From positions 1 to 59,245 of the forward strand of contig JAQYCQ010000027.1 of assembly GCA_028724585.1 (NCBI GenBank): a stretch of 59,245 nucleotides of DNA. Direction: 5' to 3'. The stretch is from Bacillota bacterium (GTDB lineage Bacteria; Bacillota; Clostridia; Peptostreptococcales; Anaerovoracaceae). Below, piece by piece: positions 15,630 through 26,159 of this stretch; position 1 is the first letter of the stretch; the number at the start of each line of letters is the position of its first letter. The translations under genes and the position numbers were made by a program. The notes under the pieces were generated by a model that was not told the DNA's origin, searched no databases, and saw only the letters and a program-made list of their open reading frames with translations.

Positions 15630-16682
15630 TTAATCCGTAAGGGATGACAGGTAGTCATCTCTATATGCCATGAAGTCGTCTCCCGTGGCAGCGAAATTAT
15701 GCGAGCCGTCTCCATTTGAATTTACGACAAAGAAGAGATAGTCGGTCTTTGCCGGGTTCAGCGCTGCCTTTATCGACTCATCTCCCGGCGCAGCTATAGG
15801 TCCAGGCGGGAGCCCGATGTTCATGTAAGTATTATAAGGTGAATCTATCTTGAGATCGGAATTGTAAAGTCTCTGCTTTACCTTGCCCTGGGCGAACTGT
15901 ACCGTAGAGCAGAGCTGCAGCTTCATGTTCTTGTCCAGCCTGTTGTAGATCACGCTGGCGACCTCAGGTCTCTCTTTGTCCAGCTTGGCTTCACGCTCTA
16001 TCAGCGAAGCTACAGTCACGATCTGGTTCTCGTTGTACTTGGAAGTGACCGCGCTGTCAGCTGACTTGAGCTCTTCGGAATATACTTCATCGAACTTTGC
16101 CAGCATCTTATCGATAGCCTTGTGAGCGCCGCTGTCCTTGTAGAGCTCGTAAGTATCAGGATAAAGGTAGCCTTCCATCCTGTGATCGCCTGTTACAGCG
16201 CTCTGCAGGAAATCGTAATCGAACTGGCCGTTCTGTTCCTCGTTCATAAAATCGTCCGCTGTGCAGACACCCTTTTCCTCCAGCCTTGCGGCGATCTGTT
16301 TTACCGTATAGCCTTCCGGAATAGTTACCTTTACTGTATTGGCGTTGTCTCTTCCTTCTTCTATGATCTTTGAGATCTCCGGCATGGTCATGGACGGTGC
16401 CAGGCTGTAGGTGCCGGCCTTGTATTCTGCTTTGTCCAATCTCGCGCGGATCTTGAAAGCCGTCTCACTGTCGATGATCCCCTTATCCTTGAGGATCTTA
16501 GCTATGCTTGCCGTGGAGCTGCCCTCCGGGATCTCCACGTTTATCTGTTTTGTATTGCTGCTGTCAGCAGCCCTGGTCGTCTGGTCATCTATATAGATGA
16601 ATCCTCCCGCTGCCAGAGCGACTATCACAAGTACTACGACCAATACGTTTCTGAGCGCATGGCTCTTTTTCTTTTTTGTCAT
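15630..16682 (-). CDS. mltG: endolytic murein transglycosylase
   Basis: One N-terminal membrane anchor (about residues 10-28) is followed by the YceG domain. A LysM-like segment lies at about 45-150 (VEIPEGSSTASIAKILKDKG, VTIPEGYTVKQIAARLEEKG). The catalytic part contains VASLIEREAKLDKERPEVASVIYNRL, with the family Glu, and SPYNTYMNIGLPPGPIAAPG. MltG cuts nascent glycan strands and sets their length. The gene heads the trmR-trhP-asp23-nusB block, as in yrrL of Bacillus. Confidence 0.93.
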   Translation of the reverse strand: MTKKKKSHALRNVLVVVLVIVALAAGGFIYIDDQTTRAADSSNTKQINVEIPEGSSTASIAKILKDKGIIDSETAFKIRARLDKAEYKAGTYSLAPSMTMPEISKIIEEGRDNANTVKVTIPEGYTVKQIAARLEEKGVCTADDFMNEEQNGQFDYDFLQSAVTGDHRMEGYLYPDTYELYKDSGAHKAIDKMLAKFDEVYSEELKSADSAVTSKYNENQIVTVASLIEREAKLDKERPEVASVIYNRLDKNMKLQLCSTVQFAQGKVKQRLYNSDLKIDSPYNTYMNIGLPPGPIAAPGDESIKAALNPAKTDYLFFVVNSNGDGSHNFAATGDDFMAYRDDYLSSLTD

Positions 16683-16735
16683 ATGAAATCTCTTTTCCTG
16701 CCCTTAAAATGAATAGATTGATCCTGCGGATCACC

Positions 16736-16769
16736 GCCCGCTCCGCGGGCATCCGTCGGCGGAGCCGTC
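16736..16769. repeat. two mini inverted repeats joined by ATCC
   Basis: GCCCGC-TCC-GCGGGC (16736-16750, perfect) is followed by ATCC and GTCGGC-GGA-GCCGTC (16755-16769, T-T at the second pair). The pair lies in the mltG upstream region, between the efp terminator and mltG. Confidence 0.7.
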
Positions 16770-16840
16770 GGAAACAGCGAACTTCCGGCGCGGGCTGCAT
16801 CTCCGGCGCCGGCAGCATGAGCTGCGTGATTTTCAACAGA

Positions 16841-16878
16841 AAAAAAGCTGTTCCGGAGTCAAGGCTCTGAAACAGCTT
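16841..16878 (-). terminator. terminator downstream of efp
   Basis: On the minus strand AAGCTGTTTCAGAG pairs with CTCCGGAACAGCTT around a short loop and is followed by seven T. It is a strong intrinsic terminator that separates the efp transcript from mltG. Confidence 0.88.
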
Positions 16879-16892
16879 GGTATTAAATGATC

Positions 16893-17462
16893 TTATTTAT
16901 CAGCCTTTGCTCTGCCGAGGTATTCTCCTGTACGAGTATCGATCTGGATGAGCTCGCCTTCTTCGATGAAGATAGGAACCTGGATGACAGCGCCTGTCTC
17001 TACTGTAGCAGCCTTTGTTACGTTTGTAGCAGTATTGCCCTTTACTCCCGGCTCAGTCTCGGTAACTACAAGATTTACGAAGTTAGGAGCTTCAACCTGG
17101 AAAGCGCTGCCGTCATAGAACTTGATTGTAACCTCGTCGTTCTCCTTGATGTACTTGATCGCGTCAGCAACCTGTTCTTCTGAAAGAGGAACGAGGTCGA
17201 ATGTCTCTTCGTCCATGAAGTAGTAGAGCTGTCCGTCGTTATAGCTGTACTGCATAGTCTTGGTTTCGATGATGGCGTTTTCGAACTTCTCGTTAGGGTT
17301 GAAAGCGTCTTCTCTTGTCGCTCCTGTGAGAATGTTTCTGTACTTTGTTCTTACAAACGCCGCGCCCTTACCAGGCTTAACGTGCTGGAAGTCGAGCACT
17401 ACGCACGGCTCGCCGTTAAGTACAAATGTTACGCCTTTTCTGAAATCTCCTGCAGTTACCAT
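16893..17462 (-). CDS. efp: translation elongation factor P
   Basis: The 189-residue three-domain protein relieves ribosome stalling at proline runs. The N-terminal loop [14 protein letters not shown] carries the modifiable residue K32, so the Lys-type EF-P is present as in Bacillus rather than the Arg/EarP type. The C-terminal signature is [28 protein letters not shown]. It has an excellent GGAGGG ribosome binding site. pepP lies upstream in the same direction, a common pairing in Firmicutes. Confidence 0.96.
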   Translation of the reverse strand: MVTAGDFRKGVTFVLNGEPCVVLDFQHVKPGKGAAFVRTKYRNILTGATREDAFNPNEKFENAIIETKTMQYSYNDGQLYYFMDEETFDLVPLSEEQVADAIKYIKENDEVTIKFYDGSAFQVEAPNFVNLVVTETEPGVKGNTATNVTKAATVETGAVIQVPIFIEEGELIQIDTRTGEYLGRAKADK

Positions 17463-17488
17463 AATTATAGCCCTCCGTTATATCAAAA

Positions 17489-18574
17489 TCATAAAATCAT
17501 CAGTCTTTTGTCTGATTCAGTGAGATTTATTATACCATCTTCCGTTATTACCGACAAGTCTTCAATGCGGACACCGAATTCTCCCGGAATGTATATGCCC
17601 GGTTCGTTGGACATGATGTTGCCGGCTTCAAGTATATCACTGCTGACCGGACTCGCTACCGGTGCTTCGTGGATCTCAAGTCCTGTGCCGTGGCCGTTCG
17701 CGTGGCCGAAGCAACCTTCGAAGCCTGCCCCGTAGATGACGTCTCTCGCTGCCCTGTCTACTTCTCTGCCGCTCGCTCCTGCCTTCATGACCTCGAAGGC
17801 AGCCAGCTGTGCTTTAAGGACCGTATCGTAGACCAGCTTCTGTTTATCTGAAACATGACCGACAGCAACCGTCCTCGTCATATCGGAGCAGTATCCTCTG
17901 TATTTGCAGCCGAAATCCATGGTCACAAAATCGCCGTCTTCTATGAGCTTGTCGCTTGGTTCGCCGTGCGGCATGGATGTGCGCACGCCCGATACGCAGA
18001 TAGTGTCGAACGAAAGACCTGACGCCCCCAGCTCTCTCATCTTGAGCTCGAGTTTGAGCGCTATCTCTTTTTCGCTGACACCCGGCTTTATCTCTCCAAG
18101 TATATACTCGAAGGCTTTATCGCCGATATGCTCCGCCTCTCTTGTAGCATCGATCTCAGTCTGGTCCTTTACGCTCCTGATCTTTTCGACCTCGCCGTCG
18201 AAAGAAAGCAACTCGGTCCCCGTCAATGCTGAATCAAGTCTGTTGAAGAAAGCCGCGGAAATGTCTTCGAGCTCGACAGCAAGCCTGGCAAAGCCCTGTT
18301 CCTTCAGGAACAGGTTCAGCGGGTATCCCGCTTTGACCTCTACGAGCTGGTAGACCGGAGCCAGGCTCTGCGCGGCCTCCCTGTATCTGAAGTCTGTCAG
18401 GATGTAATTCCTGTCAGGTGTTATCACCAGCTGATATGATGACGAGTGAAATCTTGAAAGATAAGATTTATTCTCTTCTTTGGTGACGAGGAAGGCGTCG
18501 TATCCAGCTTCAGCCAGCCTGCCGCGGACAGCTTCTATCCTCTTATTAAGCAGCTCTTCTGCTTCTTTTTCCAT
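17489..18574 (-). CDS. pepP: Xaa-Pro aminopeptidase (M24 family)
   Basis: An N-terminal creatinase-like domain (about 1-125) is followed by the M24 metallopeptidase domain. The dinuclear metal ligands are visible: TMDFGCKYRGYCSDMTRTV supplies the two Asp, GHGTGLEIHE the His, and NEPGIYIPG and GVRIED the two Glu. It removes N-terminal residues that precede proline. The 361-residue length is typical of the YqhT/PapA type. It is followed by efp. Confidence 0.93.
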   Translation of the reverse strand: MEKEAEELLNKRIEAVRGRLAEAGYDAFLVTKEENKSYLSRFHSSSYQLVITPDRNYILTDFRYREAAQSLAPVYQLVEVKAGYPLNLFLKEQGFARLAVELEDISAAFFNRLDSALTGTELLSFDGEVEKIRSVKDQTEIDATREAEHIGDKAFEYILGEIKPGVSEKEIALKLELKMRELGASGLSFDTICVSGVRTSMPHGEPSDKLIEDGDFVTMDFGCKYRGYCSDMTRTVAVGHVSDKQKLVYDTVLKAQLAAFEVMKAGASGREVDRAARDVIYGAGFEGCFGHANGHGTGLEIHEAPVASPVSSDILEAGNIMSNEPGIYIPGEFGVRIEDLSVITEDGIINLTESDKRLMIL

Positions 18575-18609
18575 GTATGTCGCCTCTAATCCTGTATATG
18601 ATTTCTAAC

Positions 18610-20304
18610 CTATACTTCCATGAATATAGGGAGTATGATCGGACTCCTCTTCGTCTGTTCGAATACGAACTCTCTCAGGGAATCCCTTACCGCGCTCTTC
18701 ATTGAGGACCAGTCTGTAAGTCCTCTGTCTATGCAATCTTCCAGAGCCTGGGTGACTATTACCTTTGCGGTGTTCAGCAGATCTTCCGATTCCCTTACGT
18801 ATACGAAACCTCTTGAAATGATCTCCGGTCCCGAAACTATGTAGTTGGATCCTGCCTCTACAGCGGTTACGACTACGATAAGTCCGCTCTCCGAAAGGAG
18901 CTTCCTGTCCCTTAATACGATCTTTCCTACATCGCCTACGCCAAGGCCGTCTACCATCACGCTGCCCGCAGGTACATCCTTTTTCTCAAGCCTGGCTTCG
19001 CTGTTGGATACGTTGAGCACGCTGCCGTTATGCATGAGGAATATGTTTTCCTTAGGCATGCCCAGCGATTCCGCTATCTCGGCATGTGTATGCAGGTGCT
19101 TGAACTCTCCGTGTACAGGCGCGAAGTATTTAGGCTTCAGGAGCATCTGTATCATCTTGAGCTCTTCCTGGCATGGATGTCCGGAAACGTGGATATCGGC
19201 TATGTCGGAATAGATGACGTTGGCTCCCTTCTCAAGCAGCTTGTTCACTACGTTTGAGATAGTCTTTTCGTTTCCAGGTATAGGGCTCGAGGAAAGCACT
19301 ACTGTATCTCCCGGCTTGATCTTCACTGACTTATGCTCGTCCGCAGCCATTCTCGTGAGCGCCGACATAGGCTCGCCCTGGCTTCCTGTCGTGATGAGCA
19401 CAACCTCTTTATCCTTAAGGGTGTTGATCTTACCGATGTCTACCATTGTATTGTCAGGTATCTCCAAGTATCCGAGCTCAGAAGCTATTCCTACGATATT
19501 GATCATGCTCCTGCCCGAAACCGCGACCTTTTTACGGTATTCGCGAGCCAGCTTCATTATGTGCTGGACCCTATTCACATTCGAGGCGAATGTGGCGATG
19601 ATGATCCTGCCCTTAGCGGTCGCGAAAATATTGTTCAATGTCGCGGCGACCGTTCTCTCTGAAGGAGTGTAGCCCTTCCTCAGGGCGTTGGTGCTGTCCG
19701 CCATGAGCAGGAGCACGCCCTTTCTTCCGATCTCAGCGAACCTCTGGAAATCGATAGGATCTCCCTTGAGCGGAGTATAGTCGATCTTGAAATCTCCTGT
19801 GTGAAATATGAGTCCTGCAGGGGTATCGATCGCGAAAGCGCAGGCGCCGGCGATCGAGTGGGTGATGTTTAATACCTCGATCTTGAAAGAACCGATCTGC
19901 AGCCTGTCTCCCGGTTCGATCTCCCTCAGGTCAGCTCTGAGCCCATGCTCAGTAAGCTTATTCTGGATCAGGCCCAATGTCAGCGCCGTTCCGTAAATTG
20001 GCACCGATAAACGCCTGAGCAGGTAAGGTACCCCTCCAATGTGGTCTTCGTGTCCGTGGGTAATGATAACTGCCTTAAGCTTATCTGCGTTTTCCACGAG
20101 ATATGACATATCCGGAATTACTATATCTATTCCGTACATTTCGTCACTCGGGAAAGTCATGCCGCAGTCGATGAGGAGCATCTCATCTTTGTAGCGGAGA
20201 ACTGTCATGTTTTTTCCGATTTCGCCCAGTCCTCCCAGGGGAATGACCTGAACAGAATTTTCCTGTTTGTTCCTTCCCCTGTTTTTAGCATTTCTGTTTC
20301 TCAA
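18610..20304 (-). CDS. rnj: ribonuclease J
   Basis: This metallo-beta-lactamase/beta-CASP ribonuclease has both 5' exonuclease and endonuclease roles in mRNA decay. The metal motif ITHGHEDHIGG lies at residues 81-91 (H83, H85, D87, H88). Other marks are FHTGDFKIDYTP, ADSTNALRKGYTPSE and HVSGHPCQEELKMIQ. The length of 564 is normal. The start codon is TTG, placed six bases after a GGAGG box. The first 15 residues are very basic. Confidence 0.95.
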   Translation of the reverse strand: MRNRNAKNRGRNKQENSVQVIPLGGLGEIGKNMTVLRYKDEMLLIDCGMTFPSDEMYGIDIVIPDMSYLVENADKLKAVIITHGHEDHIGGVPYLLRRLSVPIYGTALTLGLIQNKLTEHGLRADLREIEPGDRLQIGSFKIEVLNITHSIAGACAFAIDTPAGLIFHTGDFKIDYTPLKGDPIDFQRFAEIGRKGVLLLMADSTNALRKGYTPSERTVAATLNNIFATAKGRIIIATFASNVNRVQHIMKLAREYRKKVAVSGRSMINIVGIASELGYLEIPDNTMVDIGKINTLKDKEVVLITTGSQGEPMSALTRMAADEHKSVKIKPGDTVVLSSSPIPGNEKTISNVVNKLLEKGANVIYSDIADIHVSGHPCQEELKMIQMLLKPKYFAPVHGEFKHLHTHAEIAESLGMPKENIFLMHNGSVLNVSNSEARLEKKDVPAGSVMVDGLGVGDVGKIVLRDRKLLSESGLIVVVTAVEAGSNYIVSGPEIISRGFVYVRESEDLLNTAKVIVTQALEDCIDRGLTDWSSMKSAVRDSLREFVFEQTKRSPIILPIFMEV

Positions 20305-20319
20305 AAATTTCCTCCGTGT

Positions 20320-22788
20320 CTAACCGACCACTATATTTACGAGCTTGCCCGGAACGGCGATGACCTTTCTGACCGTTTTGCCTTCAGTAAGCTGCTTTAC
20401 TGTTTCGTCGGCAAGAACCGCGTCTGAGAGTTCCTCTTTAGAGAACCCGGTGCTTACGTTCATTCTGTGCTTAACCTTTCCGTTAAGCTGAACTACTATC
20501 TCTACAGTGTCGAGTACGAGCGCTGATTCGTCGTATTCAGGCCACTTCTCGAAATATACTGATCCTTCGTGTCCCAGTCTCTGCCAGAGTTCCTCACCGA
20601 TATGAGGAGTGAACGGCGAGAGGACCAGAACGAGCTTGTCCGCGCAGGCTCTCAGGAGCGCATAGTCCGCGCTCTCTGTTTCCTTGTAGCGGTACATTTC
20701 ATTAACAAGCTCCATGATGGAGCTGATTGCTGTATTGAATCCGAATTTTCCTGTGCTCATGCTGTCTGTGACTCTCTTTACAGTCTTGTTTAGCTGATAA
20801 TACAGGCTCTTCGCTTCTTTTCCTTCAACATTTCCGCTGAAGGAACCATTGTCTTTTTCTACTATCTCGAGTACGAGTCTCCATACTCTGTTCAGGAACC
20901 TGAAACTTCCCTCTACTCCTGTATCAGACCAGTCGAGGTCTCTTTCAGGTGGAGCCGCGAACAGTATGAAGAGTCTTGCTGTATCTGCTCCGTACTTTTC
21001 GATGATCTCTACAGGGCTTACGATATTGCCTACAGACTTGGACATCTTTGTTCCGTCTTTGAGTACCATTCCCTGTGTAAGGAGATTCTGGAAAGGCTCG
21101 TCAGCGTCTACAAGTCCGAGGTCGTGGAGAACCTTTGTGAAGAAGCGGGCATAGAGCAGGTGAAGAATAGCGTGTTCTACACCGCCGACATACTGGTCTA
21201 CGTTCATCCAGTAATTTACCTTATCCTTGGCGAACGGCTCTTTGTCGTTCTTCGCGTCTGTATATCTGAGGAAATACCATGAAGAGTCTACGAAAGTATC
21301 CATGGTATCTATCTCGCGCTTAGCCGGCTTACCGCAGCAAGGGCATACTGTATCTACGAATGTCTTGCTGGTCGTGAGCGGGGAAGCTCCTTTTCCTGTG
21401 AATTCTACGTCCTCAGGAAGCAGGATAGGAAGGTTCTCTTCCTTCTCAGGAACCCATCCGCAGTCTTCGCAGTATACCATAGGGATAGGCACACCCCAGT
21501 ATCTCTGCCTTGAGATCAGCCAGTCGCGGAGCCTGAAGTTCACGGTCTTTTTGCCGATGCCCTTCTCTTCGATATATTCCTCGATCTTTTTTATGGCATC
21601 CTTGTTGCTCATACCGTTGAATTCACCGGAATTGATCATCTTTCCTTCGGCTACAAAAGCCTCCTGAAGGTTGTTAAGATCTATCTCTGGATTATCAGGA
21701 TCTACTACCGGGATAATGTCGATTCCGTATTTCGCAGCGAATTCAAAGTCTCTCTGGTCGTGCGCAGGTACTACCATGATGGCGCCTGTTCCGTAGTTCA
21801 TGAGTACATAATTGGCTATATAAATAGGCACTTTAGCTCCGTTGAGAGGGTTTACAGCATAGCTTCCTGTGAAGCAGCCTTCCTTCTCAAGAGTAGTCGA
21901 GCTTCTGTCTATATCGCTGAGATACTGGAGCTTGTTCATAAAAGCGTCTACGTCAGCCTGATGCTCAGGAGTTACCAGTTCCTTTACGAACGGATGCTCC
22001 GGAGCCAGGATCATGCAGGTTACGCCGAAAACAGTATCTGGTCTTGTAGTGAATATCTTGAGCTTTTTGTCCGAACCGACTATGCCGAACTCCATCTCCG
22101 CGCCTTCGCTCCTGCCGATCCAGTTTTTCTGCATGGTCTTAACCTTATCCGGCCAGCCAGGGAGCTTATCGAGATCATCCAGCAGACGCTGAGCATAGTC
22201 CGTGATCTTGAGATACCACTGGGAAAGCTCCTTTTTGCCTACAGGAGTCTTGCATCTCTCGCACTTGCCGTCTACTACCTGCTCGTTCGCCAGTACTGTC
22301 TGGCATGAAGGGCACCAGTTAACGGCGTTCTTCTTTTTATATGCGAGTCCTTTCTTAAAGAACTGGATGAAGAACCACTGAGTCCATTTATAATAGTCCT
22401 CGCGGCAGGTCATGACCTCGCGGTCCCAGTCATAGCTGAGGCCGAGGGATTTGAGCTGTCTCTTCATTTCCGCGATGTTGTCGTGTGTCCAGATATCAGG
22501 ACGCACGCCGTTCTTTATAGCGGCGTTTTCGGCAGGAAGTCCGAAGGAATCCCAGCCCATAGGGTGAAGCACATTGAAGCCCTTCATCTTCATGTACCTG
22601 GCAGTTACGTCACCTATAGAATAGTTTCTGACGTGTCCCATGTGGAGCTTCCCGGAAGGATACGGGAACATTTCCAGTACATAATATTTCTCTTTGTCAG
22701 GATCTGCCTTTGTCTCGAAGACATCGTGATCCTCCCAGTATTTCTGCCATTTACCCTCAATGGAGTGAAAATCGTATTTATCTGACAT
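20320..22788 (-). CDS. leuS: leucyl-tRNA synthetase
   Basis: This class I synthetase charges tRNA-Leu. HMGH lies at residues 49-52 and KMSKS is in [11 protein letters not shown]. The editing domain includes [20 protein letters not shown], and a zinc cluster region has [17 protein letters not shown]. The frame opens 33 codons upstream within the preceding gene. The ATG giving [15 protein letters not shown] has a GGGAGGC box and matches the family start, giving 822 residues. No T-box leader is visible, which fits its place inside a multi-gene transcript. Confidence 0.96.
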   Translation of the reverse strand: MSDKYDFHSIEGKWQKYWEDHDVFETKADPDKEKYYVLEMFPYPSGKLHMGHVRNYSIGDVTARYMKMKGFNVLHPMGWDSFGLPAENAAIKNGVRPDIWTHDNIAEMKRQLKSLGLSYDWDREVMTCREDYYKWTQWFFIQFFKKGLAYKKKNAVNWCPSCQTVLANEQVVDGKCERCKTPVGKKELSQWYLKITDYAQRLLDDLDKLPGWPDKVKTMQKNWIGRSEGAEMEFGIVGSDKKLKIFTTRPDTVFGVTCMILAPEHPFVKELVTPEHQADVDAFMNKLQYLSDIDRSSTTLEKEGCFTGSYAVNPLNGAKVPIYIANYVLMNYGTGAIMVVPAHDQRDFEFAAKYGIDIIPVVDPDNPEIDLNNLQEAFVAEGKMINSGEFNGMSNKDAIKKIEEYIEEKGIGKKTVNFRLRDWLISRQRYWGVPIPMVYCEDCGWVPEKEENLPILLPEDVEFTGKGASPLTTSKTFVDTVCPCCGKPAKREIDTMDTFVDSSWYFLRYTDAKNDKEPFAKDKVNYWMNVDQYVGGVEHAILHLLYARFFTKVLHDLGLVDADEPFQNLLTQGMVLKDGTKMSKSVGNIVSPVEIIEKYGADTARLFILFAAPPERDLDWSDTGVEGSFRFLNRVWRLVLEIVEKDNGSFSGNVEGKEAKSLYYQLNKTVKRVTDSMSTGKFGFNTAISSIMELVNEMYRYKETESADYALLRACADKLVLVLSPFTPHIGEELWQRLGHEGSVYFEKWPEYDESALVLDTVEIVVQLNGKVKHRMNVSTGFSKEELSDAVLADETVKQLTEGKTVRKVIAVPGKLVNIVVG

Positions 22789-22789
22789 G

Positions 22790-23713
22790 CTAAGCCTCCC
22801 AGTCAACTCTTTCGCAGTCGCTCCAGATCTTTTCAAGATTGTATTTATCACGTTTCTCCGGAGTGAAGATATTGATGACCACGTCACCGTAATCCATGAG
22901 GACCCAGCCTGAGCCGTTCTTTCCTTCTACACCCCTTACGAACCTGCCCTGCATATCCGCCCTGTCCTGAACGGCTTCAGCGAGAGCGGAAACCTGTCTG
23001 AAACTGCCTCCGCTAGATATTACAAGGTAATCCGCGAACGATGATTTTTCTGCTATATCGAGGACTATTATATCCTCTGCTTTTTTGCTGTCCAGCACGT
23101 TTGCCGCGTAAACGGCGAAATTTCTGCTGTTGTCGAGAGAATCACCCTTAAGGATGCTCTCGAACCAGTCCCTCGCTTCGATAGAATCTCTGTCGAGGTA
23201 CATTCCTGACTCCTCAACGCGATTTATAGTCCTGCTCGAAATTTCGTAGCCGGCCCTGTCTATATCTTCGAAAGCGAGCTTGTTGAGCGTTTTCGCTTCC
23301 GGATATGTGCGGTTAGGCTCAACAGCGTCAGCAACGAATATGATCTTCTCAAGGAGAGACATATTCGCCCTGCCCGTGGTGTGATAGCTGACAGCATTTA
23401 TGATATCCTGATCCGTAATGCCGAACTTGTCCTGAAGTATCTCCGCGGCAAGCTTGCTGTGCGCAAGCTGCGGCTTATCTATATACACTTCGTCGAGATG
23501 GTATTTTTCGACCAGTGAATTCATCTCTTCGATATCGAGATTTTTGCACGCGTCGTGGAAGAGCGCGGCAATATATGTTTTGTCCGGGTCAGCTCCGTAC
23601 CTGTCGGCGAGAGCCGTCGCTGTCTCAACTACTCCCATCGTGTGACGGTAGCGCTTTTCGTGAAGTCTGACCTTTATAAATTCATCAAGTTTTTTAATTA
23701 ATTCTCTATCCAT
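22790..23713 (-). CDS. fusion of YqeK-type HD hydrolase and ribosome silencing factor RsfS
   Basis: Residues 1-190 form an HD-domain protein like YqeK (H24, H53-D54 in [10 protein letters not shown]85, H111, D128), a family that hydrolyses diadenosine tetraphosphate. Residues about 198-305 are Rsf[42 protein letters not shown] and [28 protein letters not shown] (in parts). RsfS binds L14 and blocks subunit joining in stationary phase. In Bacillus nadD, yqeK and yqeL are separate neighbouring genes; here nadD is adjacent and the other two are one frame without an internal stop. The leuS start lies one base past the stop codon. Confidence 0.9.
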   Translation of the reverse strand: MDRELIKKLDEFIKVRLHEKRYRHTMGVVETATALADRYGADPDKTYIAALFHDACKNLDIEEMNSLVEKYHLDEVYIDKPQLAHSKLAAEILQDKFGITDQDIINAVSYHTTGRANMSLLEKIIFVADAVEPNRTYPEAKTLNKLAFEDIDRAGYEISSRTINRVEESGMYLDRDSIEARDWFESILKGDSLDNSRNFAVYAANVLDSKKAEDIIVLDIAEKSSFADYLVISSGGSFRQVSALAEAVQDRADMQGRFVRGVEGKNGSGWVLMDYGDVVINIFTPEKRDKYNLEKIWSDCERVDWEA

Positions 23714-23735
23714 GTACTGTCAGTAATCTCCCGTT

Positions 23736-24365
23736 TTATCTGTACAGACCGTGACTCGTCACATAATCTATGACACTGTCCGGCGTTAAATATCTTACGC
23801 TTCTGCCGCTGTGAAACCTTTCCCTTATATCTGTGGACGAGATCTCGACCTGCGGTACCGGAACGATGATTATATCGGCCCCGTACTTTCTCCTGAGCCA
23901 GTCAGCGGTCTCTTCGATCTTGCCGGCCTCGCAGCCCGGCCTTCTGGCAACTACGAACGAATAGCTGCGAAGCAGCTCCTCCGCTCCCATCCAGTGCTCC
24001 AGACTGAAGAAAGAGTCGGCTCCCATTATGAAATACAGCCTGTCGTCAGGTCCGCATTTTTCGGATATCTTCCTCATCGTATCTACAGTATACGACAGCT
24101 CCCCCCTGTCGACTTCCATGGACGAAACCTCCAGATTGGGATTTCCTTCAGCCGCCAGCCGAGTCATATTCAGGTTGTGGATCGAGCTCTCGCCTCCGGT
24201 CCCTCTTTTAAAGGGCGATTCATACGCTGGAATGAGGATCACCCTATCCAGGCCGGCCGCGTCCCTTGCGTGCTCAGCGAGCACGAGATGGCCGTAATGG
24301 ATAGGATTGAAGCTTCCTCCGAAAATTCCGATCTTCATGTTATACACCGGCTCTCCGTTTATCAT
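23736..24365 (-). CDS. nadD: nicotinate-nucleotide adenylyltransferase
   Basis: It adenylates NaMN to NaAD in NAD synthesis. The nucleotidyltransferase marks are IGIFGGSFNPIHYGH, GADSFFSLEHW, VVARRPG and EISSTDIRERF. Two starts are possible: an ATG at 24365 overlapping the aspS stop (ATGA, translational coupling), or the ATG at 24338 giving MKIGIFGG, which fits the family start. The body of the protein is the same in both. The next gene is the yqeK-rsfS fusion, the usual neighbour set. Confidence 0.93.
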   Translation of the reverse strand: MINGEPVYNMKIGIFGGSFNPIHYGHLVLAEHARDAAGLDRVILIPAYESPFKRGTGGESSIHNLNMTRLAAEGNPNLEVSSMEVDRGELSYTVDTMRKISEKCGPDDRLYFIMGADSFFSLEHWMGAEELLRSYSFVVARRPGCEAGKIEETADWLRRKYGADIIIVPVPQVEISSTDIRERFHSGRSVRYLTPDSVIDYVTSHGLYR

Positions 24366-26137
24366 TCAGCGTCAGGCACAGTTCTGATCGCAAGCTCGTC
24401 CAGCTGACTCTGTTCTATCAGTCCAGGAGCGCCCGACATGAGGCACTGGGCGTTCGCGTTCTTAGGGAAGGCAATAACCTCTCTTATGCTTGATTCGCCG
24501 AGCATGAGCATTACGAGCCTGTCCATACCGTAAGCGAGTCCACCGTGAGGAGGAGCTCCGTATCTGAACGCTTCGAGGAGGAATCCGAACTTCTCCTGAG
24601 CCTGTTCGTCAGAGATATGAAGTGCTTTGAATACTTTCTTCTGCAGCTCTCTGTCATGGATCCTGATGCTGCCGCCTCCGGCTTCGACACCGTTCAGCAC
24701 GATATCATATGCCTTTGCCTTTACGCTGCCCGGATCTGTGATCATCCTGTCGACGTCCTCTTCACGAGGCATAGTGAACGGATGGTGCATAGCAAGCCAT
24801 CTGCCTTCCTCCTCGCTGTACTCGAACATAGGGAAATCCGTTACCCAGAGGAAATTAAACTGGTCTGGATCGAGAAGTCCCATCTCATCAGCGATATGAC
24901 GCCTTAAGAAGCCGAGTGAATCGACAACCACCTTATATTTGTCTGAAACGAAGAGGATAAGGTCTCCTGTCTTTGCTTCCATCTTGTCAAGTATCGCCTT
25001 TTTCTGATCGTCATCGAAGAACTTTGCTATAGGGGAAGTCACTCCATCGTCAGTGACCTTCATCCAGGCAAGACCCTTTGCGCCGTAATCCTTTGCGCCT
25101 TCAGCCAGCTTATCTATCTGCTTTCTGCTGTATTTGTCAGCTCCGCCGGTTATGCAGATCGCCTTTACTACACCGCCGTCTTCTATAGCGCTGCTGAATA
25201 CCTTAAAGCCGCAGCCCTTTACTATATCAGAAAGATCCTTAAGCTCAAATCCGAACCTGGTATCAGGCTTGTCGCTTCCGAACCTGTCCATCGCTTCGTC
25301 ATACGGAATCCTTGGGAACGGTATCTGGATATCCCTGCCTAAAGTCTCCTTGAACAGGGTCTTGAGATAACGCTCCTGGATCTCCATGATATCATCAGGC
25401 TCTACAAAAGAGAGCTCCATGTCTATCTGTGTGAATTCCGGCTGTCTGTCGGCTCTAAGATCCTCATCTCTGAAGCATTTCGCTATCTGGAAATATCTGT
25501 CGCAGCCGGACGCCATGAGCAGCTGCTTGTAAAGCTGCGGTGACTGAGGCAGAGCGTAGAACCTTCCATGGTTTACCCTGCTCGGGATCAGATAGTCCCT
25601 TGCTCCTTCCGGAGTAGGCTTGTCCAGATCAGGTGTTTCTATCTCGAGGAAACCCTCGTCTGAGAAGAAGCGGCGGGTAACCTGCGCGACCTTGTGCCTG
25701 AACGCGAGATTTCTCTGCATCTTAGGCTTTCTCAGGTCCAGGAACCTGTACTTGAGCCTGAGATTCTCGTCGACATTGTCATCATCTTTTACATAGATAG
25801 GAGGTGTATCCGCTGTCGAATATACGGTAAGCTCAGTAGCTCTTACCTCTATATCTCCTGTAGGGATCTTGCTGTTTTTGGATTCACGCTCGGCTACGGT
25901 TCCCTTTACGCCTATTACGTACTCGCTTTTAACTGTGTCGGCGAGTTCGAATACAGACTTTTCAGTCTTGTCGTCAAATACGATCTGTGTGATTCCTGTT
26001 CTGTCTCTCAGATCTACGAAGATCAGTCCGCCGAGATTTCTCTTCTTAGCTGCCCAGCCGTTAAGCACAACCTCGCGTCCGGCGTCCTCCATTCGCAGAT
26101 CGCCGCACATGTCGGTTCTCTTAAAAACTTCTCTCAT
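24362..26137 (-). CDS. aspS: aspartyl-tRNA synthetase
   Basis: This class IIb synthetase has an N-terminal OB-fold anticodon domain (about 15-105), catalytic motifs such as LPQSPQLYKQLLM and FRDEDLRADRQPEFTQ, the bacterial GAD insertion, and the terminal GLAYGMDRLVMLMLG. The frame begins at a TTG that is part of the GGAGG ribosome binding site. The second of two following ATG codons (26137) gives MREVFKRTD and proper spacing. The length of about 591 is that of the bacterial type. Whether it is discriminating or not cannot be decided here. Confidence 0.95.
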   Translation of the reverse strand: MREVFKRTDMCGDLRMEDAGREVVLNGWAAKKRNLGGLIFVDLRDRTGITQIVFDDKTEKSVFELADTVKSEYVIGVKGTVAERESKNSKIPTGDIEVRATELTVYSTADTPPIYVKDDDNVDENLRLKYRFLDLRKPKMQRNLAFRHKVAQVTRRFFSDEGFLEIETPDLDKPTPEGARDYLIPSRVNHGRFYALPQSPQLYKQLLMASGCDRYFQIAKCFRDEDLRADRQPEFTQIDMELSFVEPDDIMEIQERYLKTLFKETLGRDIQIPFPRIPYDEAMDRFGSDKPDTRFGFELKDLSDIVKGCGFKVFSSAIEDGGVVKAICITGGADKYSRKQIDKLAEGAKDYGAKGLAWMKVTDDGVTSPIAKFFDDDQKKAILDKMEAKTGDLILFVSDKYKVVVDSLGFLRRHIADEMGLLDPDQFNFLWVTDFPMFEYSEEEGRWLAMHHPFTMPREEDVDRMITDPGSVKAKAYDIVLNGVEAGGGSIRIHDRELQKKVFKALHISDEQAQEKFGFLLEAFRYGAPPHGGLAYGMDRLVMLMLGESSIREVIAFPKNANAQCLMSGAPGLIEQSQLDELAIRTVPDAE

Positions 26138-26159
26138 CATTTCCTCCAATAACTATAAT

